Assembly (NCBI GenBank): GCA_944320795.1
Contig: CALUIU010000020.1
Location: 1 to 60,936 of the forward strand
Direction: 5' to 3'
DNA: 60,936 nt
Source: Candidatus Paraprevotella stercoravium
Lineage (GTDB): Bacteria; Bacteroidota; Bacteroidia; Bacteroidales; Bacteroidaceae
Positions 36,680 through 45,041 of the stretch are shown one piece after another (within the stretch, counting starts at the first letter, position 1; the number at the start of each line of letters is the position of its first letter). The notes under the pieces are model-generated. The model made no database searches and was not told the DNA's origin. It worked only from the letters and a program-made list of their open reading frames with translations. The position numbers and the translations under genes are program-made.

Positions 36680-36746
36680 CCGCGTATTTTTTAAAAGGAA
36701 ATCACTATTGTAAAAATAATCAAAATTCAGAAAGGAGGTGTTATTT

Positions 36747-36860
36747 ATGAGGCATGGCAAATATATTGTCATTGATAGTATTTGGTATTGTATATACGAG
36801 AGATCAGGTATAGATGAATTCGGATATTTTTTTGAAAGAGAATATAGGGAATTGAAGTAA
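36747..36860 (+). CDS. Small ORF (37 residues) with a perfect Shine-Dalgarno sequence
   Basis: An ATG is preceded by AAAGGAGGTG (36731-36740) at 8-nt spacing, a full match to the anti-Shine-Dalgarno. This is rare in Bacteroidetes, which mostly do without it. The peptide starts MRHGKYIVIDSIWYCIYERS and ends in EREYRELK; it has aromatic residues throughout, no signal peptide and no clear membrane helix. A promoter lies upstream and a very strong terminator 17 bp downstream, so the unit looks complete. No family was recognised. It could be a leader peptide or a small regulatory protein; the RNA itself may also be the product. Confidence 0.55.
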   Translation: MRHGKYIVIDSIWYCIYERSGIDEFGYFFEREYRELK

Positions 36861-36877
36861 CTGGTCATTAGATTTTG

Positions 36878-36921
36878 AAAGTCCCGTCTCAAAATCTAAT
36901 TTCATTTTGAGACGGGACTTT
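36878..36921. terminator. Perfect 18-bp bidirectional terminator
   Basis: AAAGTCCCGTCTCAAAAT (36878-36895) and its exact complement (36904-36921) enclose an 8-nt loop, with TATATTCTT after it on the plus strand. It lies between the small ORF and the convergent ABC-F gene and can end both. Confidence 0.85.
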
Positions 36922-37021
36922 ATATTCTTAATCACCAACATGCATCAGCCATGGTCGTGATCATCCATTAATTGCAGTAAAGCTGATTTATATATTTTGA
37001 CTAAACTAACAAAACAATCCA

Positions 37022-38662
37022 TCACGCATTCTTCCTCTCCAACTCATTCAGATGCTCCATCTTCTTGGCTTCTAAGAACTCATAGATGCCGCAGAGATGT
37101 TCTTTCACCTTACCGCCACCGAATTCATAAACCTTGGTGGCCAGTCCGTCTAAGAAGTCACGGTCGTGGCTTACGACAATCAGAGTGCCGTCGTAGGCAA
37201 TCAGGGCCTGTTTCAGAATATCCTTCGTCTTGAGGTCCAGATGGTTGGTCGGCTCGTCCAGAATAAGCAGGTTCACCGGTTCGAGCAACAAACGCAACAG
37301 CGCCAGACGGGTGCGCTCGCCTCCCGAAAGTACTTTCACTTTCTTGGTGCTCTCCTCGCCCCCGAACATAAAGGCACCCAGCAAATCCTTGATCTTGTTG
37401 CGGATTTCACCTTTGGCAATGTCGTCAATGGTCTGGAACACCGTAAGATTCTCATCCAGCAGTGAAGCCTGGTTCTGGGCAAAATAACCGATCTTCACGT
37501 TGTGCCCCAGTGTCAGTGTTCCGTCGAACGGGATTTCACCCATGATACACTTTACGAGCGTTGATTTACCCTCACCGTTACGGCCCACAAAGGCAATCTT
37601 ATTCCCCCGCTCCACGGTCAGGTTCACATTCTGGAATACGGTATGCTCGTCGTAGCGCTTCCCTACTCCGTCCATGATGACCGGATAGTTTCCGCTTCGT
37701 GGCGAAGGCGGGAATTTCAGGCGCAGCGCCGAGGTATCTTCCTCGTCCACCTCTACCAGTTCCAGCTTTTCAAGCATCTTCACACGGCTCTGCACCTGCA
37801 ACGTCTTGCTGTAGGTACCTTTGAAGCGCTCGATGTAGTCCTTCGTTTCCTGAATCATCTTCTGCTGCTCCTCGTACTGCTTGAGCTGTTGCGCACGGCG
37901 CTCCTGACGCAACTCCAGATACTTGCTATAGTTCACCTTATAGTCGTAGATGCGTCCCATGGTCACCTCGATGGTGCGCGTGGTGATGTTGTCCACAAAC
38001 TTACGGTCGTGACTGATCACAACAACCGCCTTGGCGCTTTCCATCAGGAACTGCTCCAGCCACTGGATACTTTCGATGTCCAGGTGGTTGGTCGGCTCGT
38101 CGAGCAACAGCACGTCGGGGTTCTGCAACAACAGCTTGGCCAGCTCGATACGCATGCGCCATCCGCCGCTGAATTCCGAAGTCTGCTTGTTGAAGTCCTC
38201 ACGCTCGAATCCCAGTCCCAGCAGGGCTTTCTCCACGTCCTCCTCAAAGTGAGTCAGATCGATGGCATAGAATTTTTCGCTCATCGAAGCCACCTGTTCA
38301 ATCAGGGCCATGTAAGAGTCGCTCTCATAGTCGGTGCGCTCCGCCAGTTCCTTGTTCATCGCTTCGATTTCGGCTTCCATCTCCTTCAGATGGGCAAAGG
38401 CCTGCGATGCCTCTTCAAACACCGTGCGTCCGTCTTCGGTCATCAGGTGCTGCGGCAGATAAGCCACCACGCAATCTTTCGGTGTGGTTACCTTGCCACG
38501 GGTGGGCTGGCGCACTCCGGCCAGGATCTTGAGCATGGTGCTCTTGCCGGCTCCGTTCTTGCCCATCAGGGCGATGCGGTCTTTTTCGTTGATCTGAAAC
38601 GAGATGTCGCTGAATAATGTTGTTCCTCCAAATTCTACTGTTAATCCTTCTACTGAAACCAT
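37022..38662 (-). CDS. ABC-F family ATPase
   Basis: A 546-residue soluble protein with two ABC domains and no membrane segment. Walker A motifs are GKNGAGKST (about 34-42) and GRNGEGKST (about 360), the signatures are SGGWRMRIE and SGGERTRLA, and two LLDEPTNHLD/LILDEPTNHLD Walker B regions are present. The linker between domains (about 245-310) is the charged helical pair that enters the ribosomal E site in ABC-F proteins. This subgroup (Uup/YbiT-like) eases stalled translation. It starts 30 bp after the malQ stop, so the two genes are probably cotranscribed. Confidence 0.93.
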   Translation of the reverse strand: MVSVEGLTVEFGGTTLFSDISFQINEKDRIALMGKNGAGKSTMLKILAGVRQPTRGKVTTPKDCVVAYLPQHLMTEDGRTVFEEASQAFAHLKEMEAEIEAMNKELAERTDYESDSYMALIEQVASMSEKFYAIDLTHFEEDVEKALLGLGFEREDFNKQTSEFSGGWRMRIELAKLLLQNPDVLLLDEPTNHLDIESIQWLEQFLMESAKAVVVISHDRKFVDNITTRTIEVTMGRIYDYKVNYSKYLELRQERRAQQLKQYEEQQKMIQETKDYIERFKGTYSKTLQVQSRVKMLEKLELVEVDEEDTSALRLKFPPSPRSGNYPVIMDGVGKRYDEHTVFQNVNLTVERGNKIAFVGRNGEGKSTLVKCIMGEIPFDGTLTLGHNVKIGYFAQNQASLLDENLTVFQTIDDIAKGEIRNKIKDLLGAFMFGGEESTKKVKVLSGGERTRLALLRLLLEPVNLLILDEPTNHLDLKTKDILKQALIAYDGTLIVVSHDRDFLDGLATKVYEFGGGKVKEHLCGIYEFLEAKKMEHLNELERKNA

Positions 38663-38692
38663 GTATTATTTATTCGTGAAATGTTTTTACTG

Positions 38693-41404
38693 TTACTTTT
38701 TCAGAAATTCATCGGCGCGACCGCTGCGTTGGATCAGCGCGCGCACGGTGTTGTTAAATTCGTGTTCGTTCATCAGCTGCTCTACGGTGAGATGCATGCG
38801 GTAGCGCCAGTAATGACGCGGATTGGCCGGGATGTTGATGCGCTCGCTCTCCTCGTCGGGATTGCGCAAGCGGTCGTCCATCGACATCCAGTCCTGCCAG
38901 GAGATCAGGCAGAGCATGGACGGCGAGAACAGATGGCGGGCGATAATCTCCTCGCAGAGCCAGCCCGGAATATCGGCCGGCGGTTCTCCGTCCTTTTGCA
39001 GAATCTCGTGGTAATACTGACGGGTGGTGTCGGCATCCTCACGCCACCACAGACGCAGAGTCGGCATGTCGTGGGTAAAGATGGTGGCCACACTCTTATA
39101 GGGGTTGTTCTCCAGATGGGCAAAGCGTCCGTCCATCCCTTTGGGCATGGACTGGATCTCGAGCGTCAGGATCTGAAGCTCGTTCAGCACCCATTGCACG
39201 CATTCGGGCACCATACCCAGGTCCTCGGCACAGGCCAGCATCGGGGTTGCCTCGATCATGCGGGGCAGCTTCTGCATGGCGGTCTGATACCAGAAGGAGT
39301 TGTGACGATGATAATAGAAATCCTCATACAGGGCGGCAAAACTCTCCTTCTCGCGCTGGGTCAGCGTCTGGAATATGCTGCTCTGCATGGCCGAGATGCG
39401 CGGATGATAGTGTTCCGGCTGTTGCGGATCCTCGATAAAGAGCACGTTGGAAATGAGTTCGTAAATTCCTTCCTTCATGCGGTTGCGCTCCTCGCTCCAT
39501 TTCTGACGGCCGAAGAAGGCTTCCACCTGTCGCTGGGTAGCGAACTGGGGCTTCATTTCATACCAGTCATATCCCAGAGCGTTCAGGAAGACACGCTTCA
39601 CCAAGGCGGTCTTTTCGCCGAAGAGGGGTTCCAGCACCCAGTCGGCAATGTAAGGACGCGTAAAGGCTTCCTTGCGGAAATCCATACCGAAATTCTGGAT
39701 CTCTTCGATGGTGAGCGGCAGGGCCGGAGTGAAATAGCCCAGCAGTCCGTGTACGGCATGCGTCGGAATCTCCCAGATGCGGAAGAAACCCAATACGTGG
39801 TCTATACGGTAGGCATCGAAGAACTCCGACATTTTTTCCAGACGGCGGGTCCACCAGCGGCAACCGTCCTGCAGGATCGCTTTCCAGTTATAGGTGGGGA
39901 ATCCCCAGTTCTGTCCGTTGGCCGAGAAGGCATCCGGTGGCGCTCCGGCCTGACCGTTGCGGTTGAAGAAATGCGGTTCCATCCACACATCCACCGCCGC
40001 GCGGCATACTCCGATCGGGATGTCGCCTTTGAGCAGCACGCCCTTGCTGCGGGCATAGTCGTGCGCTTCCTTCATCTGGGTGTAGAGCAGGAACTGGGCA
40101 TAATAGGTGTGGCGGATCTGTTGTTCGGCTTCCGGATTCCCGTGCACCAGCTTATAGATCTCGTGTGCGTCATAACGTGCGTATTCGCCCCACTGCTCAT
40201 AGTCGGCGGTGCCTTTCACTTCTCTCAGATAGACATAGGCCGCATAGGGAATGAGCCAGAAGGAATTCTCGTCAAAATAACGGCGGAACCCGTCCGTGTC
40301 CAATACCCGTACTCCGTCCTGGGCAAAGCTTTCGGCCAGAAACTCCGTCTTGAGGTGATACACCGCTTCATAATCCAAGGCCGGAAGCGCGTTGAGCCCG
40401 GCAGCACGCTTGCGGTAGGCTTCCATCCTGTCGCTGTCGGCCAGTGCCGGCAGACGGTTCATATCGAGATATTGCAGGTGCAGGGCATAGACCGAGATGC
40501 AGTTATACGGATAGGAATCGGCCCACGAGCCGGTGGTGTTGGTATCGTAAATGGGCAACAGCTGCACGGCCTTCATGTCTACGGATGCCGCCCAGTCGGT
40601 GAGTTGCATCAGGTCGCCGAAATCGCCCACACCCCAGCTCTTCTCGGTGCGGATGGAAAACAGCGGGATAACCACTCCGGCAATTTTCTTGCGCGGATAG
40701 TCCATGCGGATAATACCGTCGTGATAGACCAGAATCTGGTTGCGCTCCAGTCCCTTGAATTGGGTGACACGGTTGTCGCCTTCCTCCCAGCGTTTCACCT
40801 CGCCGCTGTGGCGGTTGATGAGGACATATTTGTATTCGAAAGGAAAGAGCATGCCTTCGGCACTAAGCGAAATGCCCCACTCGTTCTGTCCGCGTCGGGT
40901 GAGCGGCAGAGCCTTGTCCGTCTGCCAGGCCCCTACAGCCGGAATGCTTCCGATGATGGCGGGCAGTTCATCCTCGCTTAATTGCGGAACATGTATGCGG
41001 AAAGCCACGGTACGGTCGTAGTACGAATCGGGCAACGAGTTTCCTGACGGATCGTTTTCCGGTTGCGCGCTGAAGGCGGCCGAATAAAGATGGTCGCACG
41101 ACGGAATAGCCTGCCAGCTGTCCGGCAGAAAGTATTCGCGCGTCATGTCGGCACGCAGACGGCGCCACGCGTGTTTCCATTCCCGGCGTACGGTCTGTTC
41201 GCCGGCACGCACCACATACTGGTATTCAAACCAGGATGCCGACGGATAGGTATATATGTAGTCACCCTTCCACTGCACGCCGTCGGCCGTGTCGAGCGGA
41301 ATGTTGCATTCATTCACCTTTCCCTGGGGCAAATGCATGCGCAGAACCACTTCAATGTGTTCTCCCCAATGCGTGCGGTAATCTATTGAAAAATGAAGTT
41401 TCAT
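38693..41404 (-). CDS. malQ: 4-alpha-glucanotransferase with N-terminal starch-binding domains
   Basis: A 903-residue amylomaltase of the GH77 family. The first 260 or so residues form two CBM20-like starch-binding domains: FSIDYRTHWGEHIEVVLRMHLP at the start, then a second from about residue 130 with VAFRIHVPQLSEDELPAIIGS. The GH77 catalytic region begins near IAGVVIPLFSIRTEKSWGVGDFGDL and includes FDAYRIDHVLGFFRIWEIP (nucleophile Asp) and CAEDLGMVP (acid/base Glu). It lacks a signal peptide, so it acts on cytoplasmic maltodextrins and glycogen. Its promoter at 41483-41513 is divergent from that of the ncRNA. Confidence 0.93.
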   Translation of the reverse strand: MKLHFSIDYRTHWGEHIEVVLRMHLPQGKVNECNIPLDTADGVQWKGDYIYTYPSASWFEYQYVVRAGEQTVRREWKHAWRRLRADMTREYFLPDSWQAIPSCDHLYSAAFSAQPENDPSGNSLPDSYYDRTVAFRIHVPQLSEDELPAIIGSIPAVGAWQTDKALPLTRRGQNEWGISLSAEGMLFPFEYKYVLINRHSGEVKRWEEGDNRVTQFKGLERNQILVYHDGIIRMDYPRKKIAGVVIPLFSIRTEKSWGVGDFGDLMQLTDWAASVDMKAVQLLPIYDTNTTGSWADSYPYNCISVYALHLQYLDMNRLPALADSDRMEAYRKRAAGLNALPALDYEAVYHLKTEFLAESFAQDGVRVLDTDGFRRYFDENSFWLIPYAAYVYLREVKGTADYEQWGEYARYDAHEIYKLVHGNPEAEQQIRHTYYAQFLLYTQMKEAHDYARSKGVLLKGDIPIGVCRAAVDVWMEPHFFNRNGQAGAPPDAFSANGQNWGFPTYNWKAILQDGCRWWTRRLEKMSEFFDAYRIDHVLGFFRIWEIPTHAVHGLLGYFTPALPLTIEEIQNFGMDFRKEAFTRPYIADWVLEPLFGEKTALVKRVFLNALGYDWYEMKPQFATQRQVEAFFGRQKWSEERNRMKEGIYELISNVLFIEDPQQPEHYHPRISAMQSSIFQTLTQREKESFAALYEDFYYHRHNSFWYQTAMQKLPRMIEATPMLACAEDLGMVPECVQWVLNELQILTLEIQSMPKGMDGRFAHLENNPYKSVATIFTHDMPTLRLWWREDADTTRQYYHEILQKDGEPPADIPGWLCEEIIARHLFSPSMLCLISWQDWMSMDDRLRNPDEESERINIPANPRHYWRYRMHLTVEQLMNEHEFNNTVRALIQRSGRADEFLKK

Positions 41405-41482
41405 GCTTTTCTGTTATTTGGATTTTCGGGATTAGTCTGCCGCGGCAAAAGTGTTTTTTCTTCACGGCTTCTTCTTTTATTG

Positions 41483-41513
41483 CAAAGATAAAAAATCAAT
41501 CTGTATTTTCAAG
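41483..41513 (-). promoter_or_regulatory. Promoter of malQ
   Basis: On the minus strand CTTG (41510-41513) and TATCTTTG (41483-41490) are 19 bp apart. The leader to the malQ ATG is about 75 nt. Confidence 0.65.
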
Positions 41514-41550
41514 AGATTCAAAAATAAATCTCGATATTTTTACGATAAAA

Positions 41551-41582
41551 TTTGGCAGGTATCCTAAAATGATTTACCTTTG
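41551..41582 (+). promoter_or_regulatory. Promoter of the structured ncRNA
   Basis: TTTG (41551-41554) and TACCTTTG (41575-41582) are 20 bp apart, a full consensus match. Transcription would start near 41589, just before the first stem of the RNA at 41597. Confidence 0.75.
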
Positions 41583-41588
41583 TAGTAT

Positions 41589-41800
41589 CAAAATTGCCGC
41601 ATCGGTTAGATTGGGATACTCATCAAAAAATTTCTGAAAACCGAGAAAGCTTCATTCTCCAATGGCGGGCCACGCCTTCGGGTAGCATTTATGCCGGTGG
41701 ATTACAAAGGAGGTGGGCACTCAAATCTTATTATACTCGGAGTTTCATCACATCATCGGTGCGGTTCTTATAAAGGACGTCCTTTCGGGCGTCCTTTCTT
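41589..41800 (+). ncRNA. Structured small RNA, possibly 6S-like (Bacteroidales-1 class)
   Basis: A roughly 200-nt unit runs from a consensus promoter to an intrinsic terminator without a credible ORF. An outer stem pairs CCGCATCGG (41597-41605) with TCGGTGCGG (41756-41764). An inner stem pairs GATTGGG and CTCATC (41609-41624) with GGTGGG and CTCAAATC (41712-41727). Inside it CCAC (41670-41673) pairs with GTGG (41697-41700) around two small hairpins, one with a CCTTCGGG tetraloop. A long single-stranded side (41728-41755) remains. The rod with a bubble recalls 6S RNA; the class is a guess, the structure is not. Confidence 0.7.
41772..41797 (+). terminator. Terminator of the ncRNA
   Basis: An 11-bp stem (41772-41782 with 41787-41797, one wobble) with a TTTC loop is followed by a T-rich CTTCGTTTC stretch. 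It closes the ncRNA unit. Confidence 0.85.
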
Positions 41801-41966
41801 CGTTTCTAACACTTTATTCCTATTTTCCGGGTTTTACTTTCAATCTGTAAGAATATGCGGTTTTCCGGTCTTTTGAATTTTTCTCATTCAAGTGCATGAA
41901 AATTGCATATTTATGCAGAAACAGAGAGAGAAAAACGGGATATATCCGCTTTTTATGCAAAAATTT

Positions 41967-42018
41967 GTCCCGTCGATTTGAACAAATCGTCTCAACGAAT
42001 GAAACAAATCGACGGGAC
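41967..42018. repeat. Inverted repeat with competing inner arms
   Basis: GTCCCGTCGATTTG (41967-41980) and its exact complement (42005-42018) are separated by 24 nt. The loop starts with another CAAATCG (41983-41989), so the left arm can instead fold locally as GATTTG-AA-CAAATC. On the minus strand the stem is followed by AAATTTTTG, so it may end the transcript of the gene at 42285-43205. The rest of 42019-42284 shows nothing recognisable. Confidence 0.55.
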
Positions 42019-42284
42019 TAATTGAAAAAATACTCAAATCGCTTCCCGAAAAATCTCTAATTTAACCTTATTTAATATTTAAAAGAGGCCATATTTTAAG
42101 CCTGTTATTCCCCTATATTCTTGTTTCTCTGAATTTTACATTTTCTGAAATCCTGAGACTTTGATTTTTCGGACCAGAATACGGAGCGCACGCAAAAAAT
42201 GAATTCTCAGCGGGTGATTTTATGCAGGAACTTACATTCTGATATTTGACCATTTTAGGAATGCAGCCTGTTACGCCTGAGTTA

Positions 42285-43205
42285 TTATAATCCGGCAGAC
42301 ACACCGGAATGGCTGTTCTTTACTTCAAACTCCGTATTCAGATAGACTCTCAACTGCAATCCGATTTTATATTTTCCGGATTGCAGGCGCCCTTTACTGA
42401 ATTTTTTGCGATAATTGGGATCGGTGATGCGCTTCACATCCCACGAAACCGGAATGGTAAAAATCATCGCCTCTCCCCCTTTCAGCCGGGCAAATCTTCG
42501 CATGTATTCCGCCTCACCGCTCCACCCAGAACGGGCAAACGGGTGCAGCATGTATTCTTCGTCTGAACCCACACTGGGAAAAAAGAGCGGAATAACTGTC
42601 AGATTCGTGTGATTTTCAAACAGGATGCGGAGCGAATCCTCTTCCGACTCCAAGACACGAAACGTGAAAGCGTCTTTGTGCTCCGTGCCGGAAACCGGAC
42701 GGATTTTTTGCCCGTCCAGAATGCAATAGGTGTCCAAATCGGTAGAAACATAAATATTGGCCTGATAACGTTTTCCGGACTGAAGCGGATTCTGATATGC
42801 GGACAGATGGATTTCTTCCGGCAAACTTTTCCCTTCGGTCAGCAGGCGTCCTATTCCTGCAAAACTTATATTCGGTTTGAATGGAAAACGGACCCACTTT
42901 CCTTTCTCCCAGACCATGAGCCATGGATCCTGGGGTTCTGTTGGCGGAGCATTACGGTTCATGATGGTCAGGTTGATTATCTTCACCGTATCGGGATAGA
43001 CTGCCTTTGATGCTCGAAGCAAGTAGGCATCCGGGTGAGTGATTGCGACATCTGACTGACGGCAAAGCCTGACTCTTGATTCGTATTTTTCTATTTCCCG
43101 CCGGGAAAGCGGAAAATCTATGTCCTGTGCCTTCAACTGCGGTAAAACACAGAAAGAACAGAGTAACAAACAAAGTAATCCTTTCATGACCTTGATATAT
43201 TTCAA
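42285..43205 (-). CDS. Secreted protein with Ig-like domains
   Basis: A 306-residue protein with a signal peptide (about residues 5-26, cleavage after LKA). Two beta-sandwich regions follow (about 70-180 and 190-300), each ending in a segment like LQSGKRYQANIYV or LQSGKYKIGLQLRVYL. This is how bacterial Ig-like domains of the Big_14 type look. Function unknown; the exported location is the main inference. A second in-frame Met (43187) would give the same mature protein. Nothing in the neighbours points to a pathway. Confidence 0.65.
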   Translation of the reverse strand: MKYIKVMKGLLCLLLCSFCVLPQLKAQDIDFPLSRREIEKYESRVRLCRQSDVAITHPDAYLLRASKAVYPDTVKIINLTIMNRNAPPTEPQDPWLMVWEKGKWVRFPFKPNISFAGIGRLLTEGKSLPEEIHLSAYQNPLQSGKRYQANIYVSTDLDTYCILDGQKIRPVSGTEHKDAFTFRVLESEEDSLRILFENHTNLTVIPLFFPSVGSDEEYMLHPFARSGWSGEAEYMRRFARLKGGEAMIFTIPVSWDVKRITDPNYRKKFSKGRLQSGKYKIGLQLRVYLNTEFEVKNSHSGVSAGL

Positions 43206-43322
43206 TGATACCCGGTAAATATATTAAAAATATTTCTTCTCCTGTCGGTTATCTCTGAAAAAGCAACATATTTTCATTCAGGATTATTCAGAAAGGTATA
43301 CGCAACATTCAATTAAATTTCC

Positions 43323-43330
43323 TATCTTTG
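43323..43330 (+). promoter_or_regulatory. -7 element of the RluA-family gene promoter
   Basis: TATCTTTG lies 34 bp before the ATG at 43364, matching the Bacteroidetes -7 consensus. No clear -33 box was seen. Confidence 0.5.
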
Positions 43331-43363
43331 CAACGAATTATATAAAATAGAGCAAAACAAGTT

Positions 43364-44272
43364 ATGAGAAATAAAACAGGCGCTGCCTATGCGGCTACAA
43401 AGTATATGGAGTTTTATGTAAAGGAACCGTGCATCCTGATGGATTTCCTGATGAAGGAAATGTCGGGAATCAGCCGGAACAAGGTGAAAGCCATTCTGGC
43501 CGGACACGGAGTCAGCGTAAACCGCAAAATGACTACTTTATATAATTATGAACTCAAGCCGGGTATGGTGGTGCGTGTGAGCCGTCACAAGCGCAGCACG
43601 GAGCTGAACAGCAAATTCGTGAAGATCGTTTATGAAGACAAGGACCTGATTGTCATCGAAAAGAGCATCGGCATCCTGTCCATGGCTTCGGCCGCCAATC
43701 AGTTCTGTGTGAAGACCATTTTGGACGAGTATTTCAAGAAGCGTCATTTCAAGTGCACGGCCCATGTGGTGCACCGTCTGGACCGCGATACCTCGGGACT
43801 GATGATCTATGCCAAAAACATAGAAACCCAGCAGATTCTGGAAGAACACTGGCACTCGATCGTGAGCGACCGCCGATACATCGCCGTGCTCTGCGGCAAG
43901 ATGGAACAGGAAGGCGGCACCGTGACTTCCTGGCTGAAAGACAACAAGGCGTTCATCACTTATTCCAGCCCTACGGACAACGGTGGCAAATACGCCGTGA
44001 CACATTATCACCGCCTGAAAACTACCGATGATTTTTCACTGGTGGAACTGAAACTGGAAACCGGACGCAAGAACCAGATCCGCGTGCATATGAGCGACTT
44101 GGGACATCCGGTGGCCGGAGATGTGAAATACGGTAACGGACGCAATCCGATCGGACGACTGGCCCTGCATGCCTTCCGCCTGAACTTCACGCATCCGCGC
44201 ACGGGAGAGTTCATGGATTTTGAAACTCCTTTCCCTACTGCATTTATGAATCTCTTTTCAGAGAAAAAATAG
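43364..44272 (+). CDS. RluA-family pseudouridine synthase
   Basis: A 302-residue enzyme with an N-terminal S4-like RNA-binding region (about 25-80, SGISRNKVKAILAGHGVSVN) and the RluA catalytic domain. The motif HRLDRDTSGLMIYAKN (about 140-155) holds the catalytic Asp, and the later KNQIRVHMSDLGHPVAGD is typical. It converts uridine to pseudouridine in rRNA, probably 23S, or tRNA. Which site is modified cannot be read from the sequence. A lipoprotein gene follows 19 bp later. Confidence 0.9.
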   Translation: MRNKTGAAYAATKYMEFYVKEPCILMDFLMKEMSGISRNKVKAILAGHGVSVNRKMTTLYNYELKPGMVVRVSRHKRSTELNSKFVKIVYEDKDLIVIEKSIGILSMASAANQFCVKTILDEYFKKRHFKCTAHVVHRLDRDTSGLMIYAKNIETQQILEEHWHSIVSDRRYIAVLCGKMEQEGGTVTSWLKDNKAFITYSSPTDNGGKYAVTHYHRLKTTDDFSLVELKLETGRKNQIRVHMSDLGHPVAGDVKYGNGRNPIGRLALHAFRLNFTHPRTGEFMDFETPFPTAFMNLFSEKK

Positions 44273-44291
44273 GACTTAAAAACTTTTAATT

Positions 44292-44945
44292 ATGAAATCG
44301 AATTTTTTGCATGTTTTTTCGTTCCTGGCACTTTCAGCTATGGTCAGCAGCTGTGGCATTCCGGGAGCGGGTACAACAAACACAGTAACCAACAACACGA
44401 ACAACGCTCAGGCTTCCGCTGCAGGAGGCATTCTGGGTTCGGTACTCGGATCAATCCTGGGCCAGAACAACCAGATCTCAAAGGAACAGCTTGCCGGAAC
44501 CTGGAAATACAACGGTATTTCATGCAAATTTGAATCGGAGAACCTCCTGAAACAGGCTGGCGGTGAATTTATCGCTTCTTCACTCGAAGGCAAGATCGAT
44601 GACGCTTTTGCCAGAATCGGTATCCAGAAAGGAACTTCAAGCATTACTTTTGCGAGCGACGGCACATGCAGCTACGCCATGGGCGAACGTGCGATAGCCG
44701 GAACTTATGAGTTTGACCAGACAACCGGAAAACTGATCATTACCGGAACTGTAGGCCTGGTAAAGACCGAAGGCTATGTGATGAAGAACAGTGACGGAAG
44801 CATCAGCATCCTGTATGATGCGGACAAACTGCTGGATGTGGTTAACATGATCAGCAGCAAGACCTCAAACACAAGCCTGAAAACCATTTCTTCTTTGTTG
44901 GGATCTTATGACGGCATCAAAGTGGGAATGAACCTGAAGAAATAA
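44292..44945 (+). CDS. DUF4923-like lipoprotein
   Basis: A 217-residue lipoprotein with lipobox VSSC (Cys21). An Asn/Thr/Ala-rich linker follows (about 28-45), then a Gly-Ser region and a beta-rich domain beginning LAGTWKYNGISCKFES (about 68-83). This matches the Bacteroidales DUF4923 family, whose function is unknown. The LAGTWKY and GTYEFDQTTGKL segments recall lipocalin-like or META beta-barrels. A 13-bp hairpin lies shortly after the stop. Confidence 0.7.
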   Translation: MKSNFLHVFSFLALSAMVSSCGIPGAGTTNTVTNNTNNAQASAAGGILGSVLGSILGQNNQISKEQLAGTWKYNGISCKFESENLLKQAGGEFIASSLEGKIDDAFARIGIQKGTSSITFASDGTCSYAMGERAIAGTYEFDQTTGKLIITGTVGLVKTEGYVMKNSDGSISILYDADKLLDVVNMISSKTSNTSLKTISSLLGSYDGIKVGMNLKK

Positions 44946-44975
44946 AAAGAATATATATAAAGAATAAGATATCAT

Positions 44976-45016
44976 CATTCTGCCGGAAGCAAATATTGTG
45001 CCTTTCCGGCAGAATG
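44976..45016 (+). terminator. Hairpin after the DUF4923-like gene
   Basis: CATTCTGCCGGAA (44976-44988) and TTCCGGCAGAATG (45004-45016) form a perfect 13-bp stem with a 15-nt loop. The T tract after it is poor, so it may act as a weak terminator or an mRNA stabiliser. Confidence 0.55.
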
Positions 45017-45041
45017 TGTAAACAGAGGATTGCTCTTTACT

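Noticed and set aside
36653-36892. A 79-residue minus-strand reading frame
   Set aside because: It lies antisense to the small plus-strand unit that has its own promoter, Shine-Dalgarno and terminator, and it has no promoter or family signal of its own.
38681-40981. A 766-residue plus-strand reading frame opposite malQ
   Set aside because: It is the long open antisense frame of a high-GC gene. The minus strand encodes an unambiguous CBM20-GH77 enzyme.
41691-41876. A 61-residue plus-strand reading frame
   Set aside because: It starts inside the structured RNA and runs through its terminator. The residues are shaped by the stems and show no protein-like pattern.
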